A stretch of DNA of 64,000 nt from CAVVIG01 sp050249955 (GCA_050249955.1 JBFWPN010000012.1:62001-126000), one strand, 5' to 3'. Shown: positions 40,032 to 49,889, counted from the stretch's first letter. Notes: generated from the sequence alone by a model not told the origin. A program made the numbers and translations.

Positions 40032-41888
40032 CTAGGGAACCAGGTTCGGCACGATCACCGGTTTCGGTGGCAACGCACGCCCCTCGCGCTTGGCGAAGAA
40101 CGTGTCGAGGACGTGCCGGGCAATCGAGGCGGCGTTGGACCCGTGCACGCCGTGCTCGAGGAACACCACGCCGGCGATCTGCGGGTTGTCGCGCGGGGCG
40201 AAGAAGACGAACCAGCCGTTGTCACGCAGGTCCTTCGTCGTCTTGCCGGCCGCCGCGGCCTTGCCCGCATTCGAGATGACCTGCGCGGTGCCGGTCTTGC
40301 CGGCGACATCATAGCCCTTCAGCTGGGCGTTGTGACCGGTTCCGCCCGCATTCACCACCATCCAGAGGCCGTCGCGGATGGCCTGCAGCTTGTCGGGGTC
40401 GATGTCGAACTTCTCCTGGGGGGGCGGCTCGGGCACCGGCTTCCACCCCGTCCCCTCGTCCACCGCCTTGAGCAGGTGGGGCGTGACCCGGGTGCCGCCA
40501 TTGGCGAGCGTCGCCATGTAGACCGCCATCGAGACCGGCGTCAGCGTGACCCCACCCTGGCCGATGCCGACCGAGATGGTCTCGCCGGCGTACCACTTCT
40601 CGTTCTTCACCCGGCGCTTCCACTCCGTGGAGGGCACGAGCCCCTGCACCTCGTTGGGCAGGTCGATGCCGCTCTTCACCCCCAGGCCGAGCGCCGTGGA
40701 CCACTTGTTGATCTTGTCCACGCCCACCATGTTCGCCACCGTGTAGAAGTACACGTTGCACGACTGCTCGATGGCATGGCGCAGGTCCATGCCGCCGTGG
40801 CCGCCCTTCTTCCAGCAGGCGAAGGAATGCCCGTAGAAGGTGGCGTGCCCGGGGCAGTAGACCCGGAAGTCCGGCGTGATCACGCCCTCTTCCAGCCCCG
40901 CCAGGGCCACCGCCATCTTGAAGGTGGAGCCGGGCGAGTAGCGGCCCTGGATGGCGCGGTCGTTCAGCGGCCGGTCCTCGTCGGTCGTGAGCTGGCTCCA
41001 GGTGGCGCGGTCGATGCCGGTGGAGAACGCGTTGGGGTCGTAGGCCGGGCGGCTCGTGAAGCCGAGCACGTCGCCATTGGCCGGGTCGAGCACCACGGCT
41101 GCGCCGTTGAAGTCGCCGATGGCGTCGAACCCGTCCTCGATGGCCTTCTGGACGTCGAAGTCGATGGTGAGTTGCAGCCGCTTGCCTTCCGAGGGCTGCA
41201 CCTCCTCGAGCGTGCGCACCTCGCGGCCGGTGCTGTTCACCACGACCCGCTTGGCACCGTCCTCACCCATCAGCAGGGCGTTATAGACCTTCTCCACTCC
41301 CGACTGCCCGACGATGTCGCCGCTCTTGAGGTCGGTGCGGCCGGCCACCTGGGTGTCGCTGACCTCGCCGACATACCCGAACAGGTGTGCGCCCATCGTC
41401 TCGGGGTACTGCCGGGTCGGTACCTGCTGTACGACCACGTCGGGCAGTTCCGACTCGAGCCGGCGCGCGGCCACGGCAGCCACCTGCGCAAGGGTGGCGT
41501 CCTGCACGATCGTGATCGGCCGGTACGACATCTCGCGCCGGTGGCGCTCGACGATTTCGCGGACCGACGTCTCTTCCAGGCCGAGCACTTTGGCAAGCAG
41601 TCGGATCGTCCGGTTCAGGTCCTTGGTCTGCTCACGGACGATGGAGATGCTGTAGGAGTGGCGGTTCTCGACGAGCACCCGCCCGTCCCGGTCGAACAGC
41701 ACGCCGCGCGGGGCGCGCAGGGGCAGCGTGCGCTGGTGATTGTTCTCCGCCATCTCCTGGAAGCGGTCGTGCTGGACGACCTGCAGGTACCAGAAGCTGG
41801 TGGCGAGCGCCGAGAACAGCACCACCGTCAGGTACTGAAGCACGCCCAGGCGGAATCCTACGCGCCGACGTTCCTCAGGGAATCCCAT
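40032..41888 (-). CDS. mrdA: Penicillin-binding protein 2 (transpeptidase)
   Basis: This class B PBP crosslinks peptidoglycan during elongation. The 618-residue protein has a single N-terminal membrane anchor (about 12-32), the non-penicillin-binding domain with RAPRGVLFDRDGRVL, and the transpeptidase motifs: YSPGSTFKM (Ser nucleophile and Lys), SCN in EQSCNVYFY, and KTGTAQ. Size and order match PBP2. It lies between mreD and rodA, as in many rod-shaped bacteria. Confidence 0.95.
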   Translation of the reverse strand: MGFPEERRRVGFRLGVLQYLTVVLFSALATSFWYLQVVQHDRFQEMAENNHQRTLPLRAPRGVLFDRDGRVLVENRHSYSISIVREQTKDLNRTIRLLAKVLGLEETSVREIVERHRREMSYRPITIVQDATLAQVAAVAARRLESELPDVVVQQVPTRQYPETMGAHLFGYVGEVSDTQVAGRTDLKSGDIVGQSGVEKVYNALLMGEDGAKRVVVNSTGREVRTLEEVQPSEGKRLQLTIDFDVQKAIEDGFDAIGDFNGAAVVLDPANGDVLGFTSRPAYDPNAFSTGIDRATWSQLTTDEDRPLNDRAIQGRYSPGSTFKMAVALAGLEEGVITPDFRVYCPGHATFYGHSFACWKKGGHGGMDLRHAIEQSCNVYFYTVANMVGVDKINKWSTALGLGVKSGIDLPNEVQGLVPSTEWKRRVKNEKWYAGETISVGIGQGGVTLTPVSMAVYMATLANGGTRVTPHLLKAVDEGTGWKPVPEPPPQEKFDIDPDKLQAIRDGLWMVVNAGGTGHNAQLKGYDVAGKTGTAQVISNAGKAAAAGKTTKDLRDNGWFVFFAPRDNPQIAGVVFLEHGVHGSNAASIARHVLDTFFAKREGRALPPKPVIVPNLVP

Positions 41889-41919
41889 TACGCAAATACT
41901 CGCATGAAAGAGGACCCGA

Positions 41920-42426
41920 TCATCGCCTCAGGCCTCCGGCCCTGGCATCGCGGCGACGCTCCACCGCCCCGGGCAGCAGTTCGACCACCTTGAACACCAG
42001 CACCCCGACAACCGCGTTCCCGAGCGCCTGTCCCGCCACGGCGGCGAGTGGCGATCCGAACTGCCGCAGGCCCAGCAGTTCGTAGAGTCCGCGAAACACC
42101 AGCTGGTTGACGACCGTCGCGCCGAAGAACACCACGAAGCGCGAGGCCGAGTGGGTGACGATGAACTGCGTGCCCACGATGCCAGTGAAGAAGCCGACCA
42201 CCGTCTTGGACAACCCGCCCATGCCGATGACCGCGCCGGACAGGGCGTCCTGGACGAGGCCGGCAAACGAGCCGGCCAGCATGCCGGTGACCCGGCCCGA
42301 CACCAGCGCGTGGTAGACCACCACGATCAGTACCAGGTCGACCGCACCCACCGCGACCCAGCGGTCCAGGGTGGTCTGCAGCGCGACGGCGGCGATGGTG
42401 GCCAGGATCACCCATACGGCGTTCAC
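41920..42426 (-). CDS. mreD: Rod-shape-determining protein MreD
   Basis: This 168-residue protein has five to six membrane helices and the MreD opening VWVILATIAAVALQTTLDR with later DLVLIVVVYHAL. Sequence conservation in MreD is low; the call rests on hydropathy, length and position between mreC and mrdA. It overlaps mreC by four bases (ATGA). Confidence 0.9.
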   Translation of the reverse strand: MNAVWVILATIAAVALQTTLDRWVAVGAVDLVLIVVVYHALVSGRVTGMLAGSFAGLVQDALSGAVIGMGGLSKTVVGFFTGIVGTQFIVTHSASRFVVFFGATVVNQLVFRGLYELLGLRQFGSPLAAVAGQALGNAVVGVLVFKVVELLPGAVERRRDARAGGLRR

Positions 42427-43271
42427 TCGGGCTTCTCCGCCTCCACTTGCTGCGCGGGGGTCGGCGTCAGCACCACCAGCACGTCTTCCAGCGACGAGAA
42501 GTCGATCCCCGGCCGGATGGTGATGGCGCGGTAGGCCACCCCGTTCTTCTCCACGGCCTGCACGGTCCCGAGCACGAACCCCTTCGGGTAGATGCCGTCG
42601 ATCCCGGACGTGACCACGCGGTCGCCGACCACCACGTCGGAGGTCTCCGAGACGTAGTCGAGCCGCAGCAGGTCGTCTCCGGCACCGGTGGCCACGCCCT
42701 GCGCCCTCGACCGCTCGATCAAGGCCCCGGCCGCGGCGTTCCGGTCGACGAGCAGCTGCACGCGCGACGCGCGCGGTCCGGCCACCGCCACACGACCCAC
42801 GACACCGGCGGGACCCAGCACGGCCATGTCGGGCTGGAGTCCGTGCAGCGTGCCCTTGTCGATGGTGACCGTCCGGAAGTCGGGCGACGCGGCCGTCCCG
42901 ATAATCCGGGCGGCGGTGGTCTTCAGCTCGATGCTGTTCTGCAGCTGCAGGAGCCCCTCGAGGCTGCGCGTGCGGTCGACCATCGCCCGCTGCTGCTGGA
43001 TCTGCAGGTGCGCCTCGGCCAGCTGGCGCCGCAGCACGTCGTTCTCGGTCTTCACCCCGCGGAGCGCCACGTAGCCGCTCCAGGCGCCGCCAAGGCCGTC
43101 GATCACGGCCGAGGCGGCCCGCTGCACCTCGGCGAAGACCCCGAAGGTGACCGTCTCGAGGATCGGCACGCCGGTCCGCGCGTTCACCTGGGCAGAGATC
43201 AGCACAAGGTGGCCGACGACCACTGCAAGGAACAGGTACCCGGCGCGAAGCCGTACATCCAACAGAGCCAT
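42423..43271 (-). CDS. mreC: Rod-shape-determining protein MreC
   Basis: MreC is a bitopic scaffold that links MreB to the periplasmic wall machinery. The 282-residue protein has one N-terminal helix (about 10-30), a coiled coil (about 65-110, VLRRQLAEAHLQIQQQRAMVDR) and the beta-barrel domain beginning RIIGTAASPDFRTVTIDKG, with GVVGRVAVAGP, RSRAQGVATG and SGIDGIYPKGFVLG. ATG 43271 is chosen; the frame is open further upstream (43322) without family support. Confidence 0.92.
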   Translation of the reverse strand: MALLDVRLRAGYLFLAVVVGHLVLISAQVNARTGVPILETVTFGVFAEVQRAASAVIDGLGGAWSGYVALRGVKTENDVLRRQLAEAHLQIQQQRAMVDRTRSLEGLLQLQNSIELKTTAARIIGTAASPDFRTVTIDKGTLHGLQPDMAVLGPAGVVGRVAVAGPRASRVQLLVDRNAAAGALIERSRAQGVATGAGDDLLRLDYVSETSDVVVGDRVVTSGIDGIYPKGFVLGTVQAVEKNGVAYRAITIRPGIDFSSLEDVLVVLTPTPAQQVEAEKPE

Positions 43272-43392
43272 GGCGACAGGGGCCCTAACACGGGGGACAC
43301 GAAGGAGCCGCACCGGGGACACGGCACCCGGGAACAGGGCTTACCGTGACCCTCGGTCGACCTCCGTGTCTTCCGTGTCGGCGCATCGGACT

Positions 43393-44418
43393 TCAGTCGA
43401 TCGAAATCTTGCGGAGCAGGTTGAAGTCCGACAGCATCTTGCCGGCTCCGAGTACGACCGAGGACAGCGGGTCTTCGGCCATGGCGAGCGGCAGCCCGGT
43501 CTCCTCCCGCAGCCGCTTGTCGAGGTTCTTCAGCATCGACCCGCCGCCGGTGAGGACGATGCCCCGGTCCACGATGTCGGCCGACAGCTCGGGCGGCGTC
43601 CGCTCGAGCGCGACCCGGACGGCGTCGACAATCACGTTGACCGTCTCTGCCAGCGCCTCCCGGATCTCGGCATCGGTGATGGTGATGGTCTTCGGCACGC
43701 CCTCGATCAGGTGCCGCCCCTTGATCTCCATCGTCATCTTCTCGTCGAGCGGGAAGGCGGAGCCGATCTCCATCTTGATCTGCTCGGCGGTGCGTTCGCC
43801 GATGAGCAGGTTATAGGTCTTCTTGATGTAGGCGATGATCGCCTCGTCCATCTCGTTGCCGGCCACGCGCACGGCCTTGCTGTAGACGATGCCGGCGAGG
43901 GAGATGACGGCGATGTCGGTGGTGCCGCCGCCGATGTCCACGATCATGTTGCCGCTGGGCTCGGTGATGGGCATGCCGGCGCCGATGGCGGCCGCCATGG
44001 CCTCCTCGACCAGGTGCACCTCGGAGGCCTTGGCGCGGTAGGCGCTGTCCTTCACGGCGCGCTTCTCGACCTGGGTGATCTCGCTCGGCACGCCGATGAC
44101 GATGCGGGGCCGCACCCAGACGTTCCGGTTGTGCGCCTTCTTGATGAAGTAGGTCAGCATCTTCTCGGTGACCTCGAAGTCGGCGATGACGCCGTCCTTC
44201 ATGGGCTTGATCGCGACGATGTTGCCCGGCGTGCGGCCGAGCATGTCCTTCGCGTCCTTCCCCACGGCCTCGACCCGGCCGTTCACCTTGTTGATGGCGA
44301 CGATGGAGGGCTCGTTGACCACGATGCCCTTTCCGCGTGCATAGACGCAGGTATTGGCCGTGCCCAGGTCAATCGCCAGGTCACTCGAGAACAACGAGAG
44401 CATCGAACGAAGACTCAA
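43393..44418 (-). CDS. mreB: Actin-like rod-shape protein MreB
   Basis: MreB filaments direct lateral wall synthesis. The 341-residue sequence has DLAIDLGTANTCVYARGKG (phosphate 1), the ADFEVTEKMLTYFIKK segment, IVDIGGGTTDIAVISL (phosphate 2) and IVLTGGGSML (adenosine). TTG 44418 is chosen as start because AAGGAG lies 8 bases upstream; ATG 44403 is five codons later and has no such site. It heads the operon mreB-mreC-mreD-mrdA-rodA-rng. Confidence 0.95.
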   Translation of the reverse strand: MSLRSMLSLFSSDLAIDLGTANTCVYARGKGIVVNEPSIVAINKVNGRVEAVGKDAKDMLGRTPGNIVAIKPMKDGVIADFEVTEKMLTYFIKKAHNRNVWVRPRIVIGVPSEITQVEKRAVKDSAYRAKASEVHLVEEAMAAAIGAGMPITEPSGNMIVDIGGGTTDIAVISLAGIVYSKAVRVAGNEMDEAIIAYIKKTYNLLIGERTAEQIKMEIGSAFPLDEKMTMEIKGRHLIEGVPKTITITDAEIREALAETVNVIVDAVRVALERTPPELSADIVDRGIVLTGGGSMLKNLDKRLREETGLPLAMAEDPLSSVVLGAGKMLSDFNLLRKISID

Positions 44419-44455
44419 ACTGCTAACTCCTTCGGGACGAACCGGCCGCCCTAAG

Positions 44456-45544
44456 TTATCGGCCGGAGGCCGCGGCCTGGATACCGTTCTTCCCGCGATC
44501 TTTGACCCGGTACATCGCGGCGTCCGCCGCCTGCACCAGTTCGTCAGCGGCGGCGGCCACGTCCGGAAGAGTGGCCACCCCGACCGACGCCGTAAGGTGA
44601 ATGTTGAGGCCGTCGCCGGCCAGGAACGCATGCCGCGCGATCCGGTCGCGGATGCGCTCGGCAACCTGGAGCGCACCGTGCGACCCGGTATCCGGGAGGA
44701 TCAGCGCGAATTCGTCGCCGCCGAAGCGGGCGACGATGTCCGTCTCCCGGGCGCTGCCGCGAATGACCGCGCCGGCTTCCACCAGCGCCCGGCTGCCCGC
44801 GAGGTGCCCATGGCTATCGTTGATCGATTTGAACCCGTCGAGATCGATGAATAGCAGGGAAAGCGGTCGGGAATTTCGCGCGGCGAGCCGGGTCTCGCGT
44901 CGAAGGGCGATGTTCAGGTAGCGCGCGTTGTACAGCCGCGTCAGGTCGTCGGTGACCGAGAGCGCCTCGGTGCGCTTCAGGAGCAGGGACGTGTCGAGCG
45001 CCAGGCCGGCCGGCCCGAGCACCTGGTCGAGGGCACGCTGCAGCGCCACGCCGAGGGTCGGGACAACGTTCGAGGCAGCGGCGTCGAGCGCGACGACCGC
45101 ACCCACCACCCGCTCCCGACCCCGAAGCGGAAGAGCCAGGGAGGCCAGGTCCTGATCGCTCTCCACCCGCGTGTCGCCGGCGAGGCGTCCCGCCATGAGC
45201 GGCTGGTCGTGCCGCATCACCCAGCCGGCGACGGCGTACAGCGCGGGACCGTGCTCGGGGCCCAGTCCGGAGTCGGCGAGGACGAACAGCTGCCCTTCGA
45301 GGTCTGCCGACACGAGGGCCCAGCACGACGCGGGAATCCATCGCGCGAACCGCTCGACGATGGCGGCGGCCACCTGGTCTGGCTCGAGCGTGGCCTGCAG
45401 GGCCTGAATCAGGTCGATGAGGGTGTCGCGGCGGTTCAGCCGGGCGGCCGTGGCGCGCTGGTCGGCGCGGAGGCGGGCGGCGAGGGTTCGGCGGTCGTAC
45501 ACGCGAAGGGAGGGGCGTGCCGCCCCCGCCCGCGACCGTTTCAT
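44456..45544 (-). CDS. GAF-GGDEF diguanylate cyclase
   Basis: This 362-residue enzyme would make cyclic di-GMP from GTP. A helical N-terminus is followed by a GAF-like sensor domain (about 45-180) and a GGDEF domain with SLLFIDLDGFKSIND and active site RFGGDEF. The product-inhibition I-site RxxD is present five residues upstream (RETD). No membrane segment is seen, so it is cytosolic. ATG 45544 has GGAG 5 bases upstream. It lies 37 bases in front of mreB in the same direction and could be part of that transcription unit. Confidence 0.9.
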   Translation of the reverse strand: MKRSRAGAARPSLRVYDRRTLAARLRADQRATAARLNRRDTLIDLIQALQATLEPDQVAAAIVERFARWIPASCWALVSADLEGQLFVLADSGLGPEHGPALYAVAGWVMRHDQPLMAGRLAGDTRVESDQDLASLALPLRGRERVVGAVVALDAAASNVVPTLGVALQRALDQVLGPAGLALDTSLLLKRTEALSVTDDLTRLYNARYLNIALRRETRLAARNSRPLSLLFIDLDGFKSINDSHGHLAGSRALVEAGAVIRGSARETDIVARFGGDEFALILPDTGSHGALQVAERIRDRIARHAFLAGDGLNIHLTASVGVATLPDVAAAADELVQAADAAMYRVKDRGKNGIQAAASGR

Positions 45545-45710
45545 GGGCACTCCCGTCGCTCGACCTGCTGAAGACATCCAGTCGCAGCGCCAGGCGGGTG
45601 CCGGACGCTAAGTTCTTCTATTCACGGCAAATATACCACAGCGTTTGGCTCCTGACCCTTGCCATGCCGGATCGTACTGGCATACCATGAGCGTTTCCGA
45701 GGAACCCCGA

Positions 45711-47630
45711 ATGACCATGCTCGACCGGATGCGCCGGCACAGTAACTGGCTCAAGTGGAGTCTGGCGCTCGTTTGCCTGTCGTTTGTCCTGTTCTACATC
45801 CCCGATTTCCTGCAGAGCACCGGCACCGGTGCGGTGGCGTCCGACACGGTCGCCGTCGTGAACGGCGAGGAGATCCGCTCGGATGAATTCCTGCGTACCT
45901 ACCAGGCCCAGATGCAGGCTTACCGGTCGGCCTACGGCGGGCAGATGAGCGATCAGCTGCTGAAGCAGCTCGGCATCGACCAGCAGATCCTGCAGCAGCT
46001 GGTGGACGAGCGGGCGGCGGCGGCCGAGGCCGCGCGCCTCGGGCTGTCGGTGTCCGACGTCGAGGTGGCGCAACGCATCTACGCCATCCCGGGCTTCATG
46101 GAGAACGGCACCTTCATCGGCCAGGCGCGCTATCAGCAGATCCTGATGTCCCAGAATCCGCCGATGACGACGGCGCAGTTCGAGGAGGGCGTGCGCCGCT
46201 CGCTTCTCCTCGAGAAGCTGCGCGCATCGGTCACCGACTGGATGGCGGTGTCCGACAAGGAACTCCAGGCCGAGTACCGCCGACGCAACGACAAGGTGAA
46301 GCTGGCCGTCATCACGTTCAACGCCGACAGCTTCCGTCCCGACGTCTCCGCCAGCGATGCCGACGTCTCCGCCTACTTCGACGGGCACAAGGAAGAGTTC
46401 CGCATTCCCGAGAAGCGGAAGGTCAAGTACGTGCTGGTGGACATCGACGCGATCCGCGCGAAGGTGAACGTCACACCCGCCGACCTGACCCGTGCCTACA
46501 ACGAGAACATCCAGCAGTACCAGACGCCCGAGCAGGTGCGCGCCAGCCACATCCTCCTGAAGACCGAGGGCAAGGACGAGGCAGCGGTCCGCGCCAGGGC
46601 CGAAGAGGTGCTGAAGGAGGCCAAGGGCGGGGCGGACTTCGCTGAACTGGCGAAGAAGTACTCGGAGGACGAATCGAATGCGCAGAACGGCGGCGACCTC
46701 GACTACTTCGGCCGGGGCCGCATGGTGCCGGAGTTCGATGCCGCGGCGTTCGCGATGGAGCCTGGGCAGATCAGCGACCTCGTGAAGACGCAGTTCGGTT
46801 TCCACATCATCAAGCTGACCGACAAGAAGGCGGGCACCACCCGCCCGATCGACGAAGTGAAGGCCCAGCTCACCGAGCAGATTCAGTCCGACAAGGCCCA
46901 GGCCGAGGCCACGAGCCTCGCCGGCAAGCTCGAGACCCAGATCAAGACGGCGGCCGACCTCGAGACGGCGGCCAAGGCCAACGGCCTGACCGTGCAGGAG
47001 ACCGGGTTCTTCGCGCGGGACGAACCGATCCTCGGCGTGGGTGCCGCGCCCGAGATGACCGCCCGCGCCTTCACCATGGCCGACGGCGAGGTGTCGCCCG
47101 CCCTGCGGACGGGACGCGGCTTCGTCATCCAGACGGTGACCGGCAAGCAGGACTCCTACCTCCCGAAGCTCGAAGAGGTGAAGGACAAGGTGCAGGACGC
47201 CGTCATCAAGCAGAAGGCGCTGGAGTTCGCCAAGGCCAAGGCGGCGGAAGTGGCCGCCAAGGTGAAGGGCGCGCCCGACTTCGACAAGGCGGTGAAGGCC
47301 GCCGGCTTCGAGGCGACCACCACGGAGTTCATCACGCAGGACGCCCCGATTCCGGACCTGGGCGCCGCGCCCGAGATCATGGCTGAGGCATTCAAGCTGC
47401 CCCAGGGCGGCGTGAGCGACGTGCTCAGCACCACCACGGGCGCCGCCATCGTCCGCGTGGTGGACAAGGCCGAAACGTCCGACTCGGACTTCGGGTCGAA
47501 CCGCGACACCTTCCGCAAGGAAGTGCTCGATGACCGCCGGAACCGGTTCTTCAGCTCCTACATGGTCAAGGCCAAGCAGAAGATGAAGATCGAGGTCAAT
47601 CGCGAGGCCCTGGCTCGGGTGGTCGGTTAG
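45711..47630 (+). CDS. Membrane-anchored SurA/PpiD-like peptidyl-prolyl isomerase
   Basis: This 639-residue periplasmic chaperone is anchored by one N-terminal helix (about 17-36, NWLKWSLALVCLSFVLF). A SurA-like chaperone domain follows (VVNGEEIRSDEFLRTY), then a parvulin PPIase domain (about 265-365: RASHILLKTEG, GGDLDYFGRGRMVPEFDAAAF, GFHIIKL), and a second, degenerate PPIase-like repeat after it. The layout matches PpiD. ATG 45711 has GAGGAA 6 bases upstream; ATG 45687 lies upstream without one. A strong terminator follows at 47700-47727. Confidence 0.9.
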   Translation: MTMLDRMRRHSNWLKWSLALVCLSFVLFYIPDFLQSTGTGAVASDTVAVVNGEEIRSDEFLRTYQAQMQAYRSAYGGQMSDQLLKQLGIDQQILQQLVDERAAAAEAARLGLSVSDVEVAQRIYAIPGFMENGTFIGQARYQQILMSQNPPMTTAQFEEGVRRSLLLEKLRASVTDWMAVSDKELQAEYRRRNDKVKLAVITFNADSFRPDVSASDADVSAYFDGHKEEFRIPEKRKVKYVLVDIDAIRAKVNVTPADLTRAYNENIQQYQTPEQVRASHILLKTEGKDEAAVRARAEEVLKEAKGGADFAELAKKYSEDESNAQNGGDLDYFGRGRMVPEFDAAAFAMEPGQISDLVKTQFGFHIIKLTDKKAGTTRPIDEVKAQLTEQIQSDKAQAEATSLAGKLETQIKTAADLETAAKANGLTVQETGFFARDEPILGVGAAPEMTARAFTMADGEVSPALRTGRGFVIQTVTGKQDSYLPKLEEVKDKVQDAVIKQKALEFAKAKAAEVAAKVKGAPDFDKAVKAAGFEATTTEFITQDAPIPDLGAAPEIMAEAFKLPQGGVSDVLSTTTGAAIVRVVDKAETSDSDFGSNRDTFRKEVLDDRRNRFFSSYMVKAKQKMKIEVNREALARVVG

Positions 47631-47699
47631 AAGAACGAACCGCCTTGCAGCCTGTTGGCGCTAGGCCATAGGCGCTTGGCAGTTGCACTGTCTCACGAC

Positions 47700-47727
47700 A
47701 AGGGCGCGGGGTTACTCCCGCGCCCTT
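47700..47727 (+). terminator. Intrinsic terminator after the PpiD-like gene
   Basis: A perfect 11-bp GC-rich stem (47700-47710 with 47717-47727) around a 6-base loop is followed by CGTGTTTT. Confidence 0.85.
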
Positions 47728-47919
47728 CGTGTTTTGAATCTCGCCACAGGCGAACCGTGGCGCAGTCGTCCCGCCACCGCGCTCCCACGACCGTACGATC
47801 CGGCGGGTGCACTCCAAAAGAGGAGAAGGGCGAGAGCGAGGCGACCCTCTGGCGTGGCGTAGATCCGAGGACCCACTTTCGTGGAGAGTGGGCATCTGGA
47901 GACGCCAGCACTCATCCCG

Positions 47920-49689
47920 TCAGCGGACGAACACAAACGGCATCAGCGCGAGTGCCTCGCCCCGGCGATAGAGGGCGGTGGTGCCGCGGAGCGCGCGGAG
48001 CGTGCCGAGTTCCTCGGGAGAGAGGTTGGCGCTCATCCAGTTGCTGACCGCAGCCTCACTCGCACCAGAGACGCGCTCCGACAGCAGTTCCACGAAGCCC
48101 TTGGCGCGCGGATAGGCCACCAGCTCCACACGGGCGTCAGCCGCAATCTTCGCGCGCTCCTTCGCGATGGCCACCGCGCGATCAAGCCCTCCGAGCTCAT
48201 CGACCAGGCCATTGGCCTTCGCCTGCTGTCCGGTCCACACCCGCCCCTGGGCCAGCGTCTCGAGCTGCTCCGGACTCATCTTCCGCGACTCGGCCGCACG
48301 ACGCACGAACTCGGTGTAGAAGGCGCGGAGCTGGGCCTCGATTTTCTCGCGCTCCGAGTCGTTGAACGGCCGGATGGGCGACTCCATTTCCGCATTGCGG
48401 CCGATGCTGGTCGACTCGATGTTGGCCCCGAGCTTCTCGTACACGCCGCCGGTCACCAGCTTGCCTCCGAAGATGCCGATCGACCCCGTGAGGGTGGACG
48501 GCTGCGCCACGATCACCTGCCCCGGCATGGCGATGTAGTAGCCGCCGGAGGCCGCGAGGTCGGACATCGAGACAATGAGCGGGCGCTCCGGCTTCTCGTC
48601 GCGTGCGAGCACCAGCTCACGCCAGATGGCGTCGCTGGCCGTGGCCGACCCGCCGGGACTGTCCACCCGCAGGATGATGGCCTTCACGCCGGCGTCGTGC
48701 CGGGCGGCACGGATCGCCTCGATCAGGGTGGCCGATCCGGCCGTCTCCCCGTTGAGCGGGTCGAACCCGCCGCGGCCGCCGACGATGGCGCCGGAGGCGT
48801 AGATGACGGCGATGCGTGAGCCGCCTCCGAGCCCGAGCGAGGCGGCCGGCACCCGTGCGTAGTCGGCCCCGCGCAGCGTGGCGAGGGCGCCCTTGCCGGT
48901 CTTCCTCAGGCTGTCTGCGGCCTGGTCTTCGTACGCCAGTGCATCGACGAGGCCGGCATTCAGGGCGTCGGCCGGCAGGAAGGGGCCCTCGTCCACGAGG
49001 CGGCGGACGTCGGCGTCCGACTTGCGGCGCGTCTGGGCAATCGCCTGGACGATCTGCTCGAAGAGGTCGCGGTTGAGCGACTCGTCCATCTCCTTGTGTG
49101 CCGCGGTGTAGGTCTTCTCGGTATAGGTATTGACCGCGGTCTTGTAGGCGCCGATGTGGTGCATGTCGGGGACGACGCCGATCTTGTCGAACGTGCCGCG
49201 CAGGAAGAGGGCGTAGGTGGCCAGCCCCTTCAGGTCGAGCGGCGCGGAGGGCATCAGGAAGATGCGGTCGGCCGCGGTGGCCAGGTAGTAATTCCGTTCG
49301 TCGGCATACTCCAGGTAGGCATAGACCGGCTTGCCGGAGGTCTTGAAGTCCAGGACGGCGTCGCGCAGTTCCTGCACCTTGCCCCAGTAGGGGGAGGTGA
49401 ACCCGGTGGGCTTGAGCAGCAGGGCGGCGACGCGGGTGTCGGCCTTCGCCTTGTGCAGGGTGTCGACCACGGACCGGACCGTCGGCGTCCGCGCCCCTTG
49501 CACGTACGAGACGATGTCGGCGGGGGCGTTCTCAGTGAGGTCGCCACCGAGCTCGAGCACGAGCATGGCGTTCGAGGGGACGGCCGGCGTGCGGCCGACG
49601 AGCGCGAAGATCGTGATGAAGGCGATGAACGTCAGCACGACCAGCGCGCCGATGCCCGCGAGCACGAGGGTGAGTCCGCGCTTGACCAT
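47920..49689 (-). CDS. sppA: Signal peptide peptidase SppA (long form)
   Basis: SppA degrades cleaved signal peptides at the membrane. The 589-residue protein has one N-terminal helix (about 5-28) and two tandem S49 domains as in the E. coli long form. The catalytic Lys is in HIGAYKTAVN (N-terminal domain) and the Ser is in SDLAASGGYYIA (C-terminal domain), with VDSPGGSATAS before it and TGSIGIFGGK after. ATG 49689 is chosen; TATACT ends 5 bases before it and no ribosome binding site exists. Confidence 0.93.
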   Translation of the reverse strand: MVKRGLTLVLAGIGALVVLTFIAFITIFALVGRTPAVPSNAMLVLELGGDLTENAPADIVSYVQGARTPTVRSVVDTLHKAKADTRVAALLLKPTGFTSPYWGKVQELRDAVLDFKTSGKPVYAYLEYADERNYYLATAADRIFLMPSAPLDLKGLATYALFLRGTFDKIGVVPDMHHIGAYKTAVNTYTEKTYTAAHKEMDESLNRDLFEQIVQAIAQTRRKSDADVRRLVDEGPFLPADALNAGLVDALAYEDQAADSLRKTGKGALATLRGADYARVPAASLGLGGGSRIAVIYASGAIVGGRGGFDPLNGETAGSATLIEAIRAARHDAGVKAIILRVDSPGGSATASDAIWRELVLARDEKPERPLIVSMSDLAASGGYYIAMPGQVIVAQPSTLTGSIGIFGGKLVTGGVYEKLGANIESTSIGRNAEMESPIRPFNDSEREKIEAQLRAFYTEFVRRAAESRKMSPEQLETLAQGRVWTGQQAKANGLVDELGGLDRAVAIAKERAKIAADARVELVAYPRAKGFVELLSERVSGASEAAVSNWMSANLSPEELGTLRALRGTTALYRRGEALALMPFVFVR

Positions 49690-49694
49690 ACGTG

Positions 49695-49700
49695 AGTATA
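49695..49700 (-). promoter_or_regulatory. -10-like TATACT, leaderless start of sppA
   Basis: On the minus strand TATACT ends 5 bases before the ATG at 49689. Confidence 0.5.
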
Positions 49701-49764
49701 GACGCCGGGGTCTGCCCGACCGGCGCACGTGAAGGAAGGGCTTCGATCCCGACGGGCGATGCGG

Positions 49765-49770
49765 TATACT
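49765..49770 (+). promoter_or_regulatory. -10-like TATACT upstream of tRNA-Leu
   Basis: TATACT lies 33 bases before the tRNA. The sequence 17 bases upstream (TTCGAT) is a poor -35. Confidence 0.5.
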
Positions 49771-49803
49771 GACGCTTCCTGCCCGCGAGATTCACACCAC
49801 TGT

Positions 49804-49889
49804 GCGGAAGTGGCGGAACGGCAGACGCGCTAGCCTCAGGAGCTAGTTGGGGCAACCCAGTGGAGGTTCAAATCCTCTCTTCCGCACCA
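49804..49889 (+). tRNA. tRNA-Leu (anticodon CAG)
   Basis: The acceptor stem GCGGAAG pairs with CTTCCGC, followed by A and an encoded CCA (49887-49889). The anticodon stem CTAGC/GCTAG encloses the loop CTCAGGA, giving anticodon CAG, which reads CUG. A long variable arm (about TTGGGGCAACCCA) is typical of class II leucine tRNAs, and the T-arm contains GGTTCAAATCC. Confidence 0.95.

Noticed and set aside
47735..47919. Possible RNA gene between the PpiD-like gene and sppA
   Set aside because: Only a 6-bp stem (CCCACT/AGTGGG) is visible apart from the terminator; no tRNA or known ncRNA shape.
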